Shown here piece by piece: positions 1-6,884 of a DNA stretch of 7,067 nt. The notes under the pieces were generated by a model that saw only the letters and a list, made by a program, of their open reading frames with translations, was not told the DNA's origin and did not search any database. Source of the DNA: Candidatus Auribacterota bacterium (GTDB taxonomy: Bacteria; Auribacterota; JAFGBW01); NCBI GenBank assembly GCA_016932965.1, contig JAFGBW010000148.1, positions 1-7,067 of the forward strand, read 5' to 3'. Position 1 is the first letter of the stretch, and every line of letters starts with the position of its first letter. A program made the position numbers and the translations under genes.

Positions 1-18
1 AAATTTATTTCAAATTTT

Positions 19-24
19 GGAGAG
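19..24 (+). promoter_or_regulatory. Ribosome binding site of the ABC ATPase gene
   Basis: GGAGAG lies seven bases before the ATG at 32. It decides the start: the frame is also open from a TTG at 17, but that TTG overlaps this Shine-Dalgarno-like sequence, and the residues it would add are not needed by the ABC fold. The ATG at 32 is therefore the likely start. Confidence 0.75.
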
Positions 25-31
25 TATTCCT

Positions 32-970
32 ATGCCGGCGATTGAAGTTGAAAATCTGGGAAAATATTTCGGCCACATAAAGGCCGTGGACGACATTTCC
101 TTTTCCGTGGAAAAAGGGGAAGTGCTGGGCTTTTTAGGTCCGAACGGCGCGGGAAAATCCACCACCATGCGGATCCTGTCCTGTTTCATCTCACCAGACT
201 TCGGCTCAGCGAGAATCAACGGGTATTCAATCCTGACGCAGCCGGTCGAAGTCAGAAAAAATATCGGCTATCTTCCTGAAAACGCGCCTTCCTATGACGA
301 CATGAATGTCCGGTCTTTTTTGCATTTCATCGCGGATATCCGCGGAATTTCCGGAAAAGAAAAAATAAAAAAAATAGAAACAGCAGCTGAGCTGACGCAG
401 TTGACCTCCGTATTGACTCAAAGCATAGGCACTCTCTCCAAAGGATACCGCCGCCGTGTGGGCGTGGCCCAGGCCATTATACATGACCCTGAAATCCTGA
501 TCATGGATGAGCCGACAGACGGACTGGACCCCAATCAGAAATATGAAGTCAGACAACTCATTAAAACCATGTCCAAAGACAAGGCCATCATCATTTCAAC
601 GCATATTCTGGAAGAAGTGGATGAAGTCTGCACCCGGGCGATCATCATTGCCAGCGGCAAGATCGTGGCGGACGGAACACCATTGAATTTACGGAAAGAA
701 TCCTCCTACCGCGGCATGATCGAACTGATTTTGTCCAGCCAGGATGCTGAAAAAGCCGGAGAAGTTTTTCCCAAAATGGGCGAAATTCAAAAGATGGAAA
801 GCCAGGTGTTTGATGAAAACAGCACAGCAATCCGGCTTTTCCCGGCGCAGAAAGATGCTCCGCTTCTGGATTTGATCATGGACACATGCAGGAAGAATTC
901 CTGGAAGATTCTCGGATTATCCGTGGACCAGGGAAGGTTATCGGATGTGTTCAGAACCATCACGACTTGA
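32..970 (+). CDS. ABC transporter ATP-binding protein, GldA/CcmA-like
   Basis: Cytoplasmic ATPase of 312 residues that should power the permease encoded just downstream. Visible motifs are Walker A GPNGAGKST (36-44), the ABC signature LSKGYRRRV (135-143), Walker B ILIMDE (155-160) with catalytic Glu160, the D-loop GLDP (164-167) and the switch His191 in STHILEEV. The Q-loop position carries Glu (GYLPE, 79-83) instead of Gln, which is common in the GldA-like branch and is not a sign of inactivation. Residues after about 225 form an extra C-terminal domain, as in many exporter-type ATPases of about 300 residues. The start at 32 is chosen from the GGAGAG before it. The family is certain. The substrate is unknown; the GldA likeness rests on the motif wording and on the GldF- and GldG-like genes that follow. 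Confidence 0.95.
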   Translation: MPAIEVENLGKYFGHIKAVDDISFSVEKGEVLGFLGPNGAGKSTTMRILSCFISPDFGSARINGYSILTQPVEVRKNIGYLPENAPSYDDMNVRSFLHFIADIRGISGKEKIKKIETAAELTQLTSVLTQSIGTLSKGYRRRVGVAQAIIHDPEILIMDEPTDGLDPNQKYEVRQLIKTMSKDKAIIISTHILEEVDEVCTRAIIIASGKIVADGTPLNLRKESSYRGMIELILSSQDAEKAGEVFPKMGEIQKMESQVFDENSTAIRLFPAQKDAPLLDLIMDTCRKNSWKILGLSVDQGRLSDVFRTITT

Positions 971-983
971 AGTATTGAAAGTA

Positions 984-1011
984 AATTGAGAATTAAGAAT
1001 TGAGAATAGAA
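984..1011. repeat. Short AT-rich tandem repeat in the ATPase-permease gap
   Basis: AATTGAGAAT occurs at 984-993 and again at 998-1007, giving two adjoining 14-base units that differ only in their last few bases. It sits in the 99-base gap (971-1069) between the ATPase and permease genes, the longest gap inside the transporter locus. No terminator hairpin is visible in the gap. It could be a decayed microrepeat or part of a weak promoter: TTGAGA at 986 and TAGAAT at 1007 are only 15 bases apart, which is short for a sigma-70 promoter. No function is claimed. Confidence 0.5.
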
Positions 1012-1069
1012 TTACAAAAAAAGTGAGAACAGGCGCGAATCAATCCGCCATCATCAAACAGAGAAAAAA

Positions 1070-1804
1070 ATGAGCGTACTGAAAGCGATATATAAAAGGG
1101 AGATGGGGAGTTATTTCGGGACCCCCATTGCTTATGTATTCATGGTGATTTTTGTTTTCCTGACAGGTATTTTCACTTTTAAAATCGCCGGTTTTTATGA
1201 AAACGGACAGGCGGATTTACGGGCGTTTTTCTTCTGGCATCCCTGGATCTATCTTTTTCTGGCCCCATCTGTTTCCATGAGGTTGTGGGCGGAAGAAAGA
1301 AAATCCGGCACATTGGAACTCCTGTTGAGTCTCCCTGTCAAACCCTCCACGGCTGTCATCGCCAAATTTCTGGCCGCCTGGACATTCATTGCCGTCAATC
1401 TGCTCCTGACCTTCCCGCTGGTTTTGACTGTGATGTATCTGGGAGATCCTGACATGGGCGTGATTCTCGCGGGGTACATGGGCTCCTTTTTCATGGCGGG
1501 AGCGTATATCGCAATCGGCTCGTCTTTTTCCGCCGCTTCCAAAAACCAAATCGTCAGTTTCATCATGACGGTTGTCAGCTGCCTGTCGCTCATTCTCATC
1601 GGTTACACTCCTTTCATCAAATTCTTTTCCGGAGTGTTTCCCGATTTTATCCTGGAGCAAATGCGGAACTTAAGCTTCATCGCCCATTTTGATTCCATTC
1701 AAAAAGGTGTTTTGGATTTAAGAGACCTGATCTTTTTTGCTTCCCTGATCGCATGCGGGCTGTACGCCAGTTTAGTGATCCTGGAGGAAAAAAAATCAGA
1801 ATAA
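1070..1804 (+). CDS. ABC-2 type permease, GldF-like
   Basis: Inner-membrane permease of 244 residues, the expected membrane partner of the ATPase upstream. About six hydrophobic helices can be read: roughly 18-38, 55-70, 98-124, 130-152, 158-180 and 217-237. Between the second and third is RLWAEERKSGTLELLLSLPV (71-90), the charged amphipathic segment typical of ABC-2 permeases that is expected to contact the ATPase. The C-terminal stretch LSFIAHFDSIQKGVLDLRDL (201-220) is typical of the GldF/NosY-like group. The length matches the family. The ATG at 1070 has only a weak purine-rich site (GAGAAAAAA) before it. The stop is 24 bases before the next gene, so cotranscription is likely. The substrate cannot be read from the sequence. 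Confidence 0.93.
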   Translation: MSVLKAIYKREMGSYFGTPIAYVFMVIFVFLTGIFTFKIAGFYENGQADLRAFFFWHPWIYLFLAPSVSMRLWAEERKSGTLELLLSLPVKPSTAVIAKFLAAWTFIAVNLLLTFPLVLTVMYLGDPDMGVILAGYMGSFFMAGAYIAIGSSFSAASKNQIVSFIMTVVSCLSLILIGYTPFIKFFSGVFPDFILEQMRNLSFIAHFDSIQKGVLDLRDLIFFASLIACGLYASLVILEEKKSE

Positions 1805-1828
1805 AGAATCATAAGGAAAAAACAAACC

Positions 1829-3739
1829 GTGAAACCCATTCAGACACGATCATTCATCGGACTGATTGCAATTGTTATTTTATTCATTGTTATCAACGCC
1901 GTTTCCGCACCGATTTTCCGGATCTTCCGGCTGGATTTGACCCAGGAACACATCTACAGCCTGTCGGACGGAACCAAAACACTGGTCAAAAATTTAGCCG
2001 AACCAGTCAAGCTGAAATATTATTTCTCCGCGACCGATTCGAACGATTATCCTGTTCTGAAAAATTACGGGGAAAGGGTGCAGGACCTTCTTTCCGGTTA
2101 CGCGAGGCTTTCGAAACAAATCGAACTGGAAATAGTGGATCCCAGACCGGACTCCGAGGAAGCGGAATGGGCGGAAAAATACGGCCTTTCCGGCATTCAA
2201 CTGCCTGGCGGATTTGTTCTTTATTGCGGCCTGGTGGTGGCCAATGAAACAGGAAAAGAGGAGACGATCGCTTTTTTTGATCCCAAGCGGGAGGAATTCC
2301 TTGAATACGACATATCACGCCTGATATCCAGCGTATCCAACCCCAACAAAATCAAGGTCGGTATTTACTCCCCCCTGCCTCTGGAAGGGGTCATGAAAAA
2401 CCCTTACATGCGCCAGCAGACAGAAGGAAGCGACCCCTGGTATTTCTTGAATGAACTGAAACAGCTCTATGACATGGAGATACTGAGGGAATTGTCTCCG
2501 ATCCCGCCTGAGATCAATTTGTTGATCCTCATCCATCCAAAACAATTAAGCGAAACAGACCAATACGCAGTGGACCAATATATTCTTTCAGGCAAAAGTG
2601 CGTTGATTCTTGTGGACCCATTCTGTGAAGGGGATGCCTCTGAGGGACAAAATCCTATGATGATGGGTGGGGCCAGGGATTCGGAACTGCCGCCGACCTT
2701 CACCAAAGCCGGGATAGAAATGCCGAAAGGCAAAATCATTCTGGACAGGGACCTCGCAACCCAGGTGCAGACACAAAACGGCGAAGTCTTCAATTATTAT
2801 GTCTGGCTGAACCTGACATCTGCCCAGACAAACAAGTCGGACGCCATCACGGGAAAACTGGAAAGCCTGCACATCCCCTACAGCGGTTTTTTTATGATGA
2901 AAGACCAGGCGAAGAAAGACCTCGTTATCGAGCCGCTTTTGAGTTCCTCCTCCACGGCCTCTATCGGGGACTCCTCTCTTCTTCTTTTCGGCGGATCGCC
3001 TGAGAGGATAACGCAATCTTATTCTCCCGGCATTGAAAAGCTGCCCATAGCTGTCCGCGTGACAGGAAAATTAAAAACGGCTTTCCCGGCCGGAAAACCC
3101 AAAGCCGGGGAAAAAACGGAAAATCCGGGACTCAAGGAAGAAGAAAAAAACAAGACCCAGCCGGAAGACACCTCTCCCCATCTTTCCGAAAGCATGAAAC
3201 CTGTCCATGTGGTTTTAGTGGCGGATGTGGATTTTATCTCCAACCGCTTTTCTTTGAACGTGGCCAATTTCATGGGTAATGTTTTGATCAACCCGATCAA
3301 CGACAATCTGAATTTTTTCTTCAATTCCCTTGAAAGCCTGTCCGGTTCCGCCAGCTTGAACGCCATCCGCTCCCGGGGAAAATTTGCCAGACCGTTCACC
3401 AGGGTCAAAGAAATTGAAAAACACGCGGAAAGCCGGTGGCTTGAGGAAGAGAAATCCCTCAACCAGAGGGTGGAAGAAATCAACACGCGCATCCAGGCGA
3501 TCATGCAGCAGCAGGACGCAAACAAAGCTTTAACCGATACAGCGATCGTGGATGAGCTACAGAAATTCAGAAATGAAAAAGCGGAAACTCAAAAGAAACT
3601 GCGTACCGTTAGAAAGAATCTCCGTCAGGAAAAAGAAGAACTCGGAACCCAGCTTTTTTTAATCAACACTTTTCTGGTTCCGTTTCTGATTCTTTTATAC
3701 GGTTTACGGGTCATGATACTGAGAGGACGCCATGTCTAA
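1829..3739 (+). CDS. GldG-type ABC transporter auxiliary protein, membrane anchored
   Basis: Protein of 636 residues beginning at GTG, with AAGGA at 1813-1817 eleven bases upstream. A single N-terminal membrane segment (about 9-28) is followed by the family-typical FRLDLTQEHIYSLSDGTKTL (33-52), which opens the large soluble domain of GldG/ABC-transporter auxiliary proteins. SSVSNPNKIKVGIYSPLPLE (167-186) and SALILVDPF (257-265) are also typical. Residues about 414-455 form a Lys/Glu/Pro-rich linker. A charged, probably coiled-coil stretch (about 525-605) leads to a second membrane helix (609-629) and a short basic tail (LRGRHV). Both ends are thus anchored, with the middle most likely periplasmic. 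GldG in Flavobacterium works with GldA and GldF in gliding and secretion; here only the ABC-associated role can be inferred. The stop overlaps the next start by 8 bases. Confidence 0.9.
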   Translation: MKPIQTRSFIGLIAIVILFIVINAVSAPIFRIFRLDLTQEHIYSLSDGTKTLVKNLAEPVKLKYYFSATDSNDYPVLKNYGERVQDLLSGYARLSKQIELEIVDPRPDSEEAEWAEKYGLSGIQLPGGFVLYCGLVVANETGKEETIAFFDPKREEFLEYDISRLISSVSNPNKIKVGIYSPLPLEGVMKNPYMRQQTEGSDPWYFLNELKQLYDMEILRELSPIPPEINLLILIHPKQLSETDQYAVDQYILSGKSALILVDPFCEGDASEGQNPMMMGGARDSELPPTFTKAGIEMPKGKIILDRDLATQVQTQNGEVFNYYVWLNLTSAQTNKSDAITGKLESLHIPYSGFFMMKDQAKKDLVIEPLLSSSSTASIGDSSLLLFGGSPERITQSYSPGIEKLPIAVRVTGKLKTAFPAGKPKAGEKTENPGLKEEEKNKTQPEDTSPHLSESMKPVHVVLVADVDFISNRFSLNVANFMGNVLINPINDNLNFFFNSLESLSGSASLNAIRSRGKFARPFTRVKEIEKHAESRWLEEEKSLNQRVEEINTRIQAIMQQQDANKALTDTAIVDELQKFRNEKAETQKKLRTVRKNLRQEKEELGTQLFLINTFLVPFLILLYGLRVMILRGRHV

Positions 3740-5003
3740 AAAAGCGCTTTTTTTTGTTTTTCTGTTGATCATTGTCATGGGAATTTTCGGATGGATCCGC
3801 ACTCAACACGAGGCTTCTTCCAGAGAAGGAAAATCCGTTTCTCTAACCTGTTTTGACCTGGCAAAGGTGAAAATCATTTCCATTCATGGCAACGACAAAT
3901 CCGTTGAATTCAAGGAGGAAACCCCTCTCCGGTGGATTGCCTCTTCCGCTTACGGATACGAAGCCGACCTTTCAAAAATCAATCAATTCCTCTTAAAGGT
4001 ACGCGAACTGAAATCCAGCCAGAGGGTGACTTCCAATAAGGAACGCTACGAACAGCTGGGGCTTGGGCAGAAAAAAATCACCCTCTCTTTGAAGGATAGT
4101 GCTGGAACGGTCCTATTCGCGATGGATTTCGGGAAAACCCGTGAAGCCTCGTCAGAGAGATATTACGGCGATACAGGACGCTACGTGAGAGTCCTTCCCG
4201 GAGAAGATGTGTATCTTCTGGGAGAAAATATCCCTATCGAGACTGATTCACAAAACTGGCTCAAAAAAGAAATCCTCAGTCTGGAAAGAAAAAATTTAAG
4301 TGAAATCCATCTCTTAAAAACAGAACCTCTCCTGACCATTGTCAACACATCCAAGGACGGCGAAAAATTTGAATTAAAGGGATGGGATTCAGCCAAGGAG
4401 AAAGAAAATACCTCAGCCGTTGAACAGGTATTAGGAGTGTTTTCTTCTCTATCTTTTGCGAATGTCTTTGAACCCGGCGATGCAAAATTAAGCCAGCTGA
4501 AATTTATTCCCCTCATCACCATCCTGACCAAGGACGGATTATCGTATCAGTTTGATGGAGTCGACGACAAAGGGCAGTTTTTTCTGAAGATTTCTGTTTC
4601 TGTTAACAAGGATCCGGAAATCAAACCAGCGGAAGATACACAAACCCGGGCTCAAACCCTGAACCAGAATTTTTCAAAATGGATTTACCAGCTGGAATCA
4701 TGGGATGCGCTGAAATTCAGCAAAAAGCACGCGGACATGGTGGAAAAACTTCCTGGGAAAGAAGAGGCCGCACCTCAAACCCCGCAGCCGCCAGCTGAGC
4801 CGGCTGAACCATCAGCAAATGACGCAAATGAAAATCCGGCAGATGAACCGCCGGTTCAGGCGGATGCAATGAAGACCATCAATCCAGGTCCGGAAGTAAC
4901 CACTCCTGAATCGGCGGAAGAGAAGGCCGGATATCCTTCACCTTCAGAAGAATCACCCGATAAAACCCAGTCCTTGACGGCTCCTGCCGAAATAAGCACT
5001 TAA
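3732..5003 (+). CDS. DUF4340 domain protein, membrane anchored
   Basis: Protein of 423 residues with one N-terminal hydrophobic helix (about 5-22), expected to anchor it in the inner membrane with the rest outside the cytoplasm. The DUF4340 character shows in RYEQLGLGQKKITLSLKDSAG (105-125, read as pieces), the following FAMDFGKTREASSERYYGD (129-147), and DVYLLGENI (159-167). A second similar alpha/beta stretch precedes WIYQLESWDALKFSKK (317-332). Residues from about 343 to the end form a low-complexity tail rich in Pro, Ala, Glu and Asp, probably disordered. The start overlaps the upstream stop (ATGTCTAA, 3732-3739), and AGAGGA lies just before it, so translation is probably coupled. DUF4340 genes often end GldG-type ABC operons. 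The molecular function is unknown, and its place here suggests an accessory subunit of the transporter. Confidence 0.88.
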   Translation: MSKKALFFVFLLIIVMGIFGWIRTQHEASSREGKSVSLTCFDLAKVKIISIHGNDKSVEFKEETPLRWIASSAYGYEADLSKINQFLLKVRELKSSQRVTSNKERYEQLGLGQKKITLSLKDSAGTVLFAMDFGKTREASSERYYGDTGRYVRVLPGEDVYLLGENIPIETDSQNWLKKEILSLERKNLSEIHLLKTEPLLTIVNTSKDGEKFELKGWDSAKEKENTSAVEQVLGVFSSLSFANVFEPGDAKLSQLKFIPLITILTKDGLSYQFDGVDDKGQFFLKISVSVNKDPEIKPAEDTQTRAQTLNQNFSKWIYQLESWDALKFSKKHADMVEKLPGKEEAAPQTPQPPAEPAEPSANDANENPADEPPVQADAMKTINPGPEVTTPESAEEKAGYPSPSEESPDKTQSLTAPAEIST

Positions 5004-5097
5004 GTTGAGATCATCACGGCACCGGACGGATTTCTCTGTCAAAGTGATATTTTCTTCTCCACCCTCCATCCTGATTTTGCGATAATAAACGGCGCCC

Positions 5098-5886
5098 ATG
5101 AATACCATCGCGCTACTGACTGATTTCGGGCTGGTTGACCCTTATGCGGCCATGATAAAAGCCGTCATTTGGAGCATCAACCCATGTGTCAGCATAATAG
5201 ACTTATCCCATCATATCCATCCGCAGCAAATCCGTGAGGGTGCGTTTATCTTATGGCGCAGTTACCGATATTTTCCAAGAGGAACAATTTTTCTCTGCGT
5301 GGTGGACCCGGGAGTAGGGTCAAATAGAAACGCCGTTGCCGTTAAAACAAACCGGTATATTTTTATCGGCCCTGATAACGGTTTATTGAGCCCCTCTGCA
5401 GAGGAAGACGGCATCAGGGAAATCATCCGCCTGGAAGATAATAAATATTTTTTAAAAAATGTCAGTTCCACCTTTCACGGCCGGGATATTTTTGCGCCTG
5501 CTGCAGCCCATTTATCAAAAGGAATAAAAATCCGGGACCTCGGCAGAAGAATCACTGCCATTCACAAAGTGGACATCCCGAAGCCAAAAAAGACAAAGAA
5601 CCAAATGATCCTTGAAATCCTTTATACGGATCATTTCGGAAATTTAGTGACCAACCTCACCAAAAAAGAATTTCAAAAATTCTCGGAAAAAAGGAAATGG
5701 CGGGTAAAGGCCGGCAGCAAGATCGTGGAACACTTTTCTGATTGTTATGAAGATGCCCCTTCTCATACGCCTTTCTTAATCGAAGGGAGTCTGGGATTTT
5801 TAGAAATAGCGGTAAAAAATGCCTCTGCGAAAAGTTATTTTGGTTTTGAGCGGGATAATTTCTTATTGAAATTCACGGCGTCCTGA
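5098..5886 (+). CDS. SAM hydrolase (SAM hydroxide adenosyltransferase, DUF62)
   Basis: Cytoplasmic enzyme of 262 residues that hydrolyses S-adenosylmethionine to adenosine and methionine in characterised relatives. The N-terminal domain opens with IALLTDFGLVDPYAAMIKAV (4-23), then IDLSHHI (34-40), VVDPGVGS (68-75), GPDNGLL (91-97) and STFHGRDIFAPAAAHL (124-139). Asp70, Arg77 and His127 fit the catalytic Asp-Arg-His set described for this family, with the same seven-residue Asp-Arg spacing. The C-terminal domain contains YTDHFGNLVTNL (176-187) and IEGSLGFLEIAVKNASA (228-244). The length is normal. The ATG at 5098 is fixed by the conserved N terminus, although no clear ribosome binding site precedes it. 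It lies 94 bases after the transporter genes, so cotranscription is possible but unproven. Its last 52 bases overlap the convergent hisA gene. Confidence 0.93.
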   Translation: MNTIALLTDFGLVDPYAAMIKAVIWSINPCVSIIDLSHHIHPQQIREGAFILWRSYRYFPRGTIFLCVVDPGVGSNRNAVAVKTNRYIFIGPDNGLLSPSAEEDGIREIIRLEDNKYFLKNVSSTFHGRDIFAPAAAHLSKGIKIRDLGRRITAIHKVDIPKPKKTKNQMILEILYTDHFGNLVTNLTKKEFQKFSEKRKWRVKAGSKIVEHFSDCYEDAPSHTPFLIEGSLGFLEIAVKNASAKSYFGFERDNFLLKFTAS

Positions 5887-6611
5887 TAGCGGATGAGGGT
5901 CCCGCCGAAAATGTCCAGGGCTGATCCGATGGTGAGATGAATTCTGCCTCTGCCGATTTTTTCGATCTGTTCCAGATCCTTGATGGATTTTGCTCCTCCG
6001 GCATATGTGATGGGGCATACTGCCCACTCTGACAGATTCTGAACAAGCGTCCAGTCAATGCCGGTACAGGTTCCTTCCACATCCACGGCATGAATCAGGA
6101 GTTCATCGCAGTATCCGCTGTATTCCTGTATCGTTTGTCGGGATAGTTTAACCTGGGTGAACTTCTGCCAGCGGTCCGTGACAATATAATAATCATTGTC
6201 TTTTTTTCTGCAGGAGAGATCCAGGACCAGCCTTTTCTTTCCCACAATTTTTTGAAGGAGCTCGAGCCGCTCCATCCGGAGCACCCCATCATGAAAGATG
6301 TATGAGGTTACAATCACATGGCTTGCGCCGTTGTCGAGATAAAGGGCGGCGTTAACCGGTGTGATTCCTCCGCCGATCTGAAATCCGCCGGGATAGGCAT
6401 GAAGCGCTTCTATGGCGGCGGATTCATTCCCCTGCCCCAGCATGACGATATGCCCGCCCATCAGAGAGTCTTTTTGAAACAGGTTTGCATACCAGAAACT
6501 TGGTTTTTCAGAAACAAAATTGGTGAGGAGCCCCTTCTCGTCTTCCGAAAGCGTGACCCCCACGATCTGTTTCACCTTGCCTTCATGCAGATCAATACAC
6601 GGCCGGAACAT
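5835..6611 (-). CDS. hisA: ProFAR isomerase HisA, eukaryotic HIS6-like type
   Basis: TIM-barrel enzyme of 258 residues, expected to isomerise ProFAR to PRFAR in the fourth step of histidine biosynthesis. CIDLHEGKVKQIVG (5-18) carries the first catalytic Asp (Asp7), and LVLDLSCRKK (128-137) carries the second (Asp131). The phosphate-binding elements are QIGGGI (78-83), YAGGA (203-207) and TIGSALDIFGG (227-237). HAVDVEGTCTGID (174-186) lies between them. The wording (CIDLH.G.VKQIVG, DLSCRK, FLIHA.DVEG, GSALDIFGG) matches yeast HIS6 far better than the usual bacterial HisA, which reads like DGTLKGPN in the same region. The start ATG at 6609-6611 has GAAGG seven bases upstream. TATATT (complement of 6633-6638) could be a -10 element, but no -35 is evident. 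No other his gene is in the window, so the gene is separated from a classical his operon here. Confidence 0.93.
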   Translation of the reverse strand: MFRPCIDLHEGKVKQIVGVTLSEDEKGLLTNFVSEKPSFWYANLFQKDSLMGGHIVMLGQGNESAAIEALHAYPGGFQIGGGITPVNAALYLDNGASHVIVTSYIFHDGVLRMERLELLQKIVGKKRLVLDLSCRKKDNDYYIVTDRWQKFTQVKLSRQTIQEYSGYCDELLIHAVDVEGTCTGIDWTLVQNLSEWAVCPITYAGGAKSIKDLEQIEKIGRGRIHLTIGSALDIFGGTLIRYQDAVNFNKKLSRSKPK

Positions 6612-6639
6612 AAGTTCACCTTCTCTTATTTGAATATAT

Positions 6640-6684
6640 CATGAAGGAAAACTTTTCCTTTTAAAAGAAAAGTTTTCCTTCATG
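6640..6684. repeat. Perfect inverted repeat upstream of hisA, stem-loop 1
   Basis: Arms of 18 bases (CATGAAGGAAAACTTTTC and its exact complement) flank a 9-base centre. The left arm also contains its own palindrome, AAGGAAAA-C-TTTTCCTT at 6644-6660, and the right arm a near-perfect copy of it (6664-6680, one mismatch). The element can therefore fold as one long hairpin or two short ones. It ends 28 bases before the hisA start codon, so it would lie in or just before the hisA leader. No T-tract follows on either strand, so a standard terminator is unlikely. Confidence 0.85.
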
Positions 6685-6710
6685 CTTCCTTCCAAAAGAA
6701 AACAATGGGT

Positions 6711-6749
6711 AGCCGTTGATTTTTCTTGTTTCAAGAAAAATCAACGGCT
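6711..6749. repeat. Perfect inverted repeat, stem-loop 2
   Basis: Arms of 18 bases (AGCCGTTGATTTTTCTTG and its exact complement) are separated by only three bases, TTT, giving a very stable hairpin with a tight loop. There is no run of T directly after the stem on either strand. A role as RNA processing signal, transcript-end stabiliser, pause site or small mobile hairpin is possible; the sequence does not decide between these. Confidence 0.85.
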
Positions 6750-6825
6750 TCAGATATTTTCAAAAAAATCAATCTCCTCCACCAATGATTATGACTTATC
6801 ATCAGATAATATTAAAACATATTTC

Positions 6826-6862
6826 ACGCTGTTATAGGAACAATTTGTTCCCATAACAGCGT
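6826..6862. repeat. Inverted repeat, stem-loop 3
   Basis: Two 16-base arms (ACGCTGTTATAGGAAC, and GTTCCCATAACAGCGT) pair at 15 of 16 positions around a 5-base loop. The one exception, 6836 against 6852, is A-C in + strand RNA but becomes a G-U pair in - strand RNA. The stem is thus intact only in a transcript coming from mutL. No T-tract follows on the - strand. Confidence 0.83.
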
Positions 6863-6884
6863 CATATAAAGTGTTTTGAACGGG

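Noticed and set aside
17-31. N-terminal extension of the ATPase from a TTG codon
   Set aside because: The TTG overlaps the GGAGAG ribosome binding site of the ATG at 32, and the extra residues add nothing to the ABC fold.
986-1012. Promoter with TTGAGA and TAGAAT before the permease gene
   Set aside because: The spacer is only 15 bases and the sequence is part of a repeat, so the match is likely to be chance.
1217-1660. - strand open frames opposite the permease gene
   Set aside because: They are antisense to a well-supported membrane protein and show composition typical of shadows, with no known motif.
1753-2247. + strand open frame of 164 codons
   Set aside because: It lies out of frame across the permease end and the start of the GldG-like gene, and its protein is Arg-rich and without recognisable domains.
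3019-3525. - strand open frame of 168 codons
   Set aside because: Antisense to the GldG-like gene, no domain and no credible ribosome binding site; the sense frame explains the region.
6318-6644. + strand open frame of 108 codons
   Set aside because: Antisense to hisA, whose catalytic motifs are unambiguous; the translated product has no recognisable feature.
6750-6825. Possible leader peptide on the - strand after GGAGGAG, running into stem-loop 2
   Set aside because: The only nearby start is a TTG about three bases from GGAGG, too close for translation. The 13-residue product has no histidine run as a his attenuator would.
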